Source of the DNA: Pseudomonadota bacterium
Lineage (GTDB): Bacteria > Pseudomonadota > Gammaproteobacteria > Acidithiobacillales > Acidithiobacillaceae
NCBI GenBank assembly: GCA_021827445.1
Contig: JAKAVW010000143.1
Location: 1-7,723, forward strand
Direction: 5' to 3'
Length of the DNA: 7,723 nucleotides
Below the pieces are notes generated by a model. The model ran no database searches and had not been told where the DNA came from. It was given only the letters and a program-made list of their open reading frames with translations. The translations under genes and the position numbers were made by a program. Shown here in pieces: positions 5,631 to 7,723 of this stretch. The stretch's first letter is position 1. Each line of letters begins with the position of its first letter.

Positions 5631-6083
5631 ATGGTGGAGAATTTTGCAATACCGATAGGTGGACGGGTGCAACGTGCGCGGCGCACGGACGCCGAACGAA
5701 AAACTCGTCGGACGGCGAGGCAATCAAGGCTTGCCAAAGGAGTACACCTACAACGTCATCAGTGGGAATCTCTATTCATAGCAGCTGTGGTGCAGCATCA
5801 ATTGCCAGGCCAAGTATCCGGGTTGTTGTATGTCATTTACCAGGAATGCGTACAGTCAGTACAGATTATCGAAGGCGCGCCAAAGCTGCTTTGGGTGTTC
5901 GATAGGCCTATCCGCGATCTTGCTGCGGATGGAATGCCAGACGGTAAGCAGCGCGCGGCGAAGCATTTGTCTGCGTGTCTGGGCCGGTTGGAAAGTTATG
6001 AACTGATACGACGCCTAGAATCTAGAAAAGGACGGCCGGTTGTTTTCGAAGTGCTCTTGCCGTCCTCAGAAGCCGAAATATGA
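5631..6083 (+). CDS. Small basic winged-helix-like protein, paralog 1
   Basis: This is a 150-aa protein. The N-terminus is highly basic (RARRTDAERKTRRTARQSR, about residues 15-35). The C-terminal two thirds looks like a winged-helix DNA-binding fold: a helix with GLLYVIYQE, a helix with RPIRDLAADGM, a recognition-like helix (LSACLGRLESYELI) and a wing (RRLESRKGRPVVFEVLLP). About 75 of 115 aligned residues are identical to the next gene, so the two arose by duplication. The start at 5631 is chosen because GAGG lies eight bases upstream and the extended -10 promoter is at 5594; the longer open frame upstream runs through non-coding repeats. The last codons (PSSEAEI) are supplied by a copy of the dispersed dyad. 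A transcriptional or replication regulator is plausible; the family is not recognised. Confidence 0.8.
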   Translation: MVENFAIPIGGRVQRARRTDAERKTRRTARQSRLAKGVHLQRHQWESLFIAAVVQHQLPGQVSGLLYVIYQECVQSVQIIEGAPKLLWVFDRPIRDLAADGMPDGKQRAAKHLSACLGRLESYELIRRLESRKGRPVVFEVLLPSSEAEI

Positions 6084-6109
6084 AAACTATAGAACACAAG
6101 GAGAGTGCT

Positions 6110-6607
6110 ATGACCAATGAGAAGCAAGAAGGGGTGTGTGAGATGAATCCAGGCACGATTAAGCAGCGAAAAACACCGTTATTTATTGGGAAACGACGGG
6201 AAAGGCAGCCGGATGTGGAGCGCACATCGAAAAGAAAAGCGCGACAAGCACGGCTAGCCAAATCTGTTAGTTTGCCCCGGGATGCTTGGTTACCTATCTT
6301 TGCGGATGCAGTAGTGCAGCATCGATTATCCAAACAGGCGTCTGGGCTGTTATATGTCATTTATCAAGAGTGTCTACAGATCACCCAGTTCATACAAGGT
6401 GAAACAAAGTTAGTTTGGGCATTTGATAGGCCCATTCGCGATCTGGCGGCGGCAGGAATGTCGGATGGACGGTCGCACGATGTGGGTCATCTATTCATTT
6501 GTCTGGATCGGCTAGAAAGAATAGGTCTGATTCGTCGCCTTGAATCCCGGAAGGGGCGGCCTGGAGTGTACGAAGTGCTCTTGCCGTCTTCCGAAGATGG
6601 TGTGTGA
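6110..6607 (+). CDS. Small basic winged-helix-like protein, paralog 2
   Basis: A 165-aa paralog of the preceding gene with the same layout: basic N-terminal region (KRRERQPDVERTSKRKARQ), the GLLYVIYQEC helix, RPIRDLAAAGM, and the closing IRRLESRKGRPGVYEVLLP segment. The start at 6110 has AAGGAG six bases upstream. An in-frame ATG at 6080 overlaps the previous stop by ATGA but has no ribosome-binding site. The two genes are 26 bp apart and probably co-transcribed. The end (PSSEDGV) again coincides with a copy of the dyad (6584-6600). It converges on the antitoxin gene with an 8-bp gap and no obvious terminator. The retained second copy suggests heterodimers or divergent site preference (inference). 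Confidence 0.8.
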   Translation: MTNEKQEGVCEMNPGTIKQRKTPLFIGKRRERQPDVERTSKRKARQARLAKSVSLPRDAWLPIFADAVVQHRLSKQASGLLYVIYQECLQITQFIQGETKLVWAFDRPIRDLAAAGMSDGRSHDVGHLFICLDRLERIGLIRRLESRKGRPGVYEVLLPSSEDGV

Positions 6608-6615
6608 AAGAAAAA

Positions 6616-6903
6616 TTATGGATGCGCTTTTGCCGTTAGCTCAATCCCAAGAGCCTTCATCACAGCCAGTGTGGTTTTGAGTGTTGGATTGCCGCGCTCG
6701 CTGAATGAGCGGTACAACTGTTCGCGCGAAAGCCCAGTTTGCCCGGCGATCTGTGCCATTCCCTTTGCGCGGGCCACGATGCCCAGCGCATGCGCGATGT
6801 AACCGGCATTGCCGGAGTCGAGTGCATCGGCCATAAAAGCCGCGATGGCTACATCCGAAGTCAGCCCTTCGGCGGGGTCAAAAGTCGTTAATTTCTCGGT
6901 CAT
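6616..6903 (-). CDS. Antitoxin, HTH type (HI1420/HigA-like)
   Basis: A 95-aa protein of the putative addiction-module antidote type: an N-terminal dimerisation segment (about 10-45) and an Xre-like helix-turn-helix at about 50-78 (MAQIAGQTGLSREQLYRSFS), followed by the typical GNPTLKTTLAVMKALGIEL. The family neutralises its RelE/HigB-like partner and represses the shared operon. It lies downstream of the toxin with only two bases between the genes (toxin-first order, as in HigBA). The stop is eight bases from the end of the convergent paralogous gene. Confidence 0.92.
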   Translation of the reverse strand: MTEKLTTFDPAEGLTSDVAIAAFMADALDSGNAGYIAHALGIVARAKGMAQIAGQTGLSREQLYRSFSERGNPTLKTTLAVMKALGIELTAKAHP

Positions 6904-6905
6904 GG

Positions 6906-7205
6906 TTATTCACTCCATTCATCTGCCAGGCGCTTCGCCGCCTTGATATCCTTCGCTTGCGTGCTTTTGTCTCCCCCACAGAGTAAAACGATAATCATGC
7001 TCCCCCGTTTTTGGAAATAGACGCGGTAGCCAGGGCCGTAGTGGATGCGCAACTCGCTGATCCCTTGGCCGACTGGTTCAGCGTCGCCCACAAGTCCGTA
7101 AGCGAGGCGATCCAGCCGACCGGCGATAACGCCTCGGGCTCGTTCGTCCTTGAGCTTTGTCCACCACTTCCTGAAAATCTCGGTCTGCTTGAGTTCGATA
7201 GCCAC
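6906..7205 (-). CDS. RelE/ParE-family toxin (HI1419/HigB-like)
   Basis: A 99-aa basic protein matching the phage-derived Gp49-like/HI1419 group of the RelE/ParE superfamily: EIFRKWWTKLKDERARGVIAGR, then ISELRIHYGPGYRVYFQKRG and LLCGGDKSTQAKDIKAAKRLA, which are the family's signature segments. Relatives act as ribosome-dependent or free mRNA interferases. The start is a GTG at 7205 with no Shine-Dalgarno. The predicted -10 box ends seven bases before the GTG, so translation may be leaderless. It is co-transcribed with the downstream antitoxin and likely stabilises the mobile element. Confidence 0.92.
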   Translation of the reverse strand: MAIELKQTEIFRKWWTKLKDERARGVIAGRLDRLAYGLVGDAEPVGQGISELRIHYGPGYRVYFQKRGSMIIVLLCGGDKSTQAKDIKAAKRLADEWSE

Positions 7206-7211
7206 AGAACA

Positions 7212-7240
7212 ATTGTAGTCTAAAAACGACTAATTACCAA
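7212..7240 (-). promoter_or_regulatory. Toxin-antitoxin promoter with overlapping operator dyad
   Basis: On the minus strand, TTGGTA (7235-7240) and TACAAT (7212-7217) are spaced by exactly 17 bp. A dyad TAGTC-N7-GACTA (7216-7232) lies between and partly over the -10 box, a suitable operator for autorepression by the antitoxin. The predicted transcription start is at or next to the toxin's GTG. Confidence 0.65.
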
Positions 7241-7265
7241 GCGCTGGTGCCGAAAAGCGCAGGGA

Positions 7266-7391
7266 AGAGATGTCTGCACATCTTCACCCCGCGAAAAGGA
7301 ACGCAAGATAAAAGGGCTGACACCTCGTTTCGGCTTCGGAAGTTGGTAACATGTTCGTGTCGTCTTCTGAAGACGGAGTATAGCTTTAACG
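7266..7391 (-). repeat. Leader repeat, copy B (inverted relative to copy A)
   Basis: This is the inverted partner of 4925-5050, with the same order: CGTTAAAGCTATAC, dyad (7361-7376), 32-bp step, second dyad (7331-7346), then the shared 22-bp block (7291-7312). Read on the minus strand it leads into the toxin-antitoxin promoter. Read on the plus strand its back faces traB. Confidence 0.85.
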
Positions 7392-7466
7392 AAACGATGC
7401 CCCACCGCCATCCTTGCACCGGTCCAGCTATACCATTTTCGGGCGTCTCAAAGGAAGGAAATGGTA

Positions 7467-7723
7467 ATGGCACTGATATGGCTTCGTAGCCTGATGGCCG
7501 GGATACTGATCGGTGCGGTGGCATGGCCTCATGCCCCGGCGCTGGCGGTATTGCTCATTCTCTTGCTACCCGTCTTCCGAAGCCGATATCTCGCCGCTCT
7601 CGGATATTACCTGTCGGCAAGCGTTGGTCTCCTATCCGGAACAGCCACTTTCTTTCCGCATGCGGGATTGGCATTGGGGATGGCTTTTTGGGTGGCTTCG
7701 GCGGCTGTACTGGCCCTGCCTTA
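7467..7723 (+). CDS. traB: Conjugal transfer protein TraB, 5' part
   Basis: The frame is open from ATG 7467 to the window end (85 residues). It shows the hydrophobic N-terminal region of TraB proteins of IncP/Ti-type transfer systems: successive membrane segments at about 6-33, 45-60 and 67-85, with GYYLSASVGLLSG and GLALGMAFWVASAAV, resembling the GYFLAASRGLPQG-type block of known TraB. TraB is an inner-membrane protein with a C-terminal nitrilase-like domain, which would lie beyond this window. Start 7467 has AAGGAAGG at optimal distance; ATG 7461 is too close to it. Bases 7570-7586 within the gene match the dispersed dyad (read here in another frame as PVFRSR). The gene is divergent from the toxin-antitoxin operon. 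Confidence 0.8.
   Translation, partial: MALIWLRSLMAGILIGAVAWPHAPALAVLLILLLPVFRSRYLAALGYYLSASVGLLSGTATFFPHAGLALGMAFWVASAAVLALP

Noticed and set aside
6584..6620. Terminator between the convergent paralog 2 and antitoxin genes
   Set aside because: The only dyad (6584-6600) lies inside the coding end and no T-run follows.
7266..7460. oriT upstream of traB
   Set aside because: No known nick-site consensus or relaxase gene is visible in the window; the repeat content alone does not support it.

Overview
The window looks like part of a conjugative plasmid or integrative conjugative element from a moderately GC-rich proteobacterium. I lean towards an Acidithiobacillus-like acidophile. This is inferred from the gene types (a TraB-type transfer protein, PilL/TcpQ-like proteins, a plasmid-style toxin-antitoxin pair, an IscB insertion element); no 16S or other taxonomic marker is present.

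Left part (1-3033, minus strand): a tightly packed run of six ORFs reading leftward. In order of transcription they are a 32-residue membrane peptide, a 61-aa acidic protein, a 211-aa unknown protein, a PilL-like protein with two similar domains, a protein with a TcpQ-type C-terminal domain, and the start of a membrane protein that leaves the window at base 1. Most junctions overlap or are only a few bases long, so this is read as one operon, probably for a pilus- or conjugation-related envelope complex.

Middle (about 3035-4735, minus strand): an IS200/IS605-type element without tnpA. It carries an omega-RNA (HEARO) scaffold followed by iscB. The HNH half and the target-binding parts of IscB look intact. 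Two of its RuvC catalytic acids appear to be replaced (Ala60 for the RuvC-I Asp, Met168 for the RuvC-II Glu). It may therefore be a natural RuvC-dead, HNH-only RNA-guided nickase, and this is the most interesting item in the window. Its stop codon overlaps the first start codon of the operon to its left, so the element now sits at the head of that operon.

Right part (4736-7723): about 850 bp of repeat-rich non-coding DNA leads into two tandem paralogous genes (plus strand) for small basic, winged-helix-like proteins. A convergent HigBA-like (HI1419/HI1420-type) toxin-antitoxin operon follows (minus strand), and then the start of traB (plus strand). A leader of about 127 bp occurs as inverted copies at 4925-5050 and 7266-7391. 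Each copy lies upstream of one of the two convergent operons. A 235-bp unit is repeated in tandem at 5154-5565.

Two short motifs recur across the window: a dyad of the type CGTCTTCCGAAGACGG / CCTCAGAAACTGAGG (at least a dozen copies, including the 3' ends of both paralogous genes) and the octamer GGTATAGC (five exact copies). Together they suggest a locally acting regulatory or maintenance system, possibly read by the two paralogous DNA-binding-like proteins. That last link is inference.
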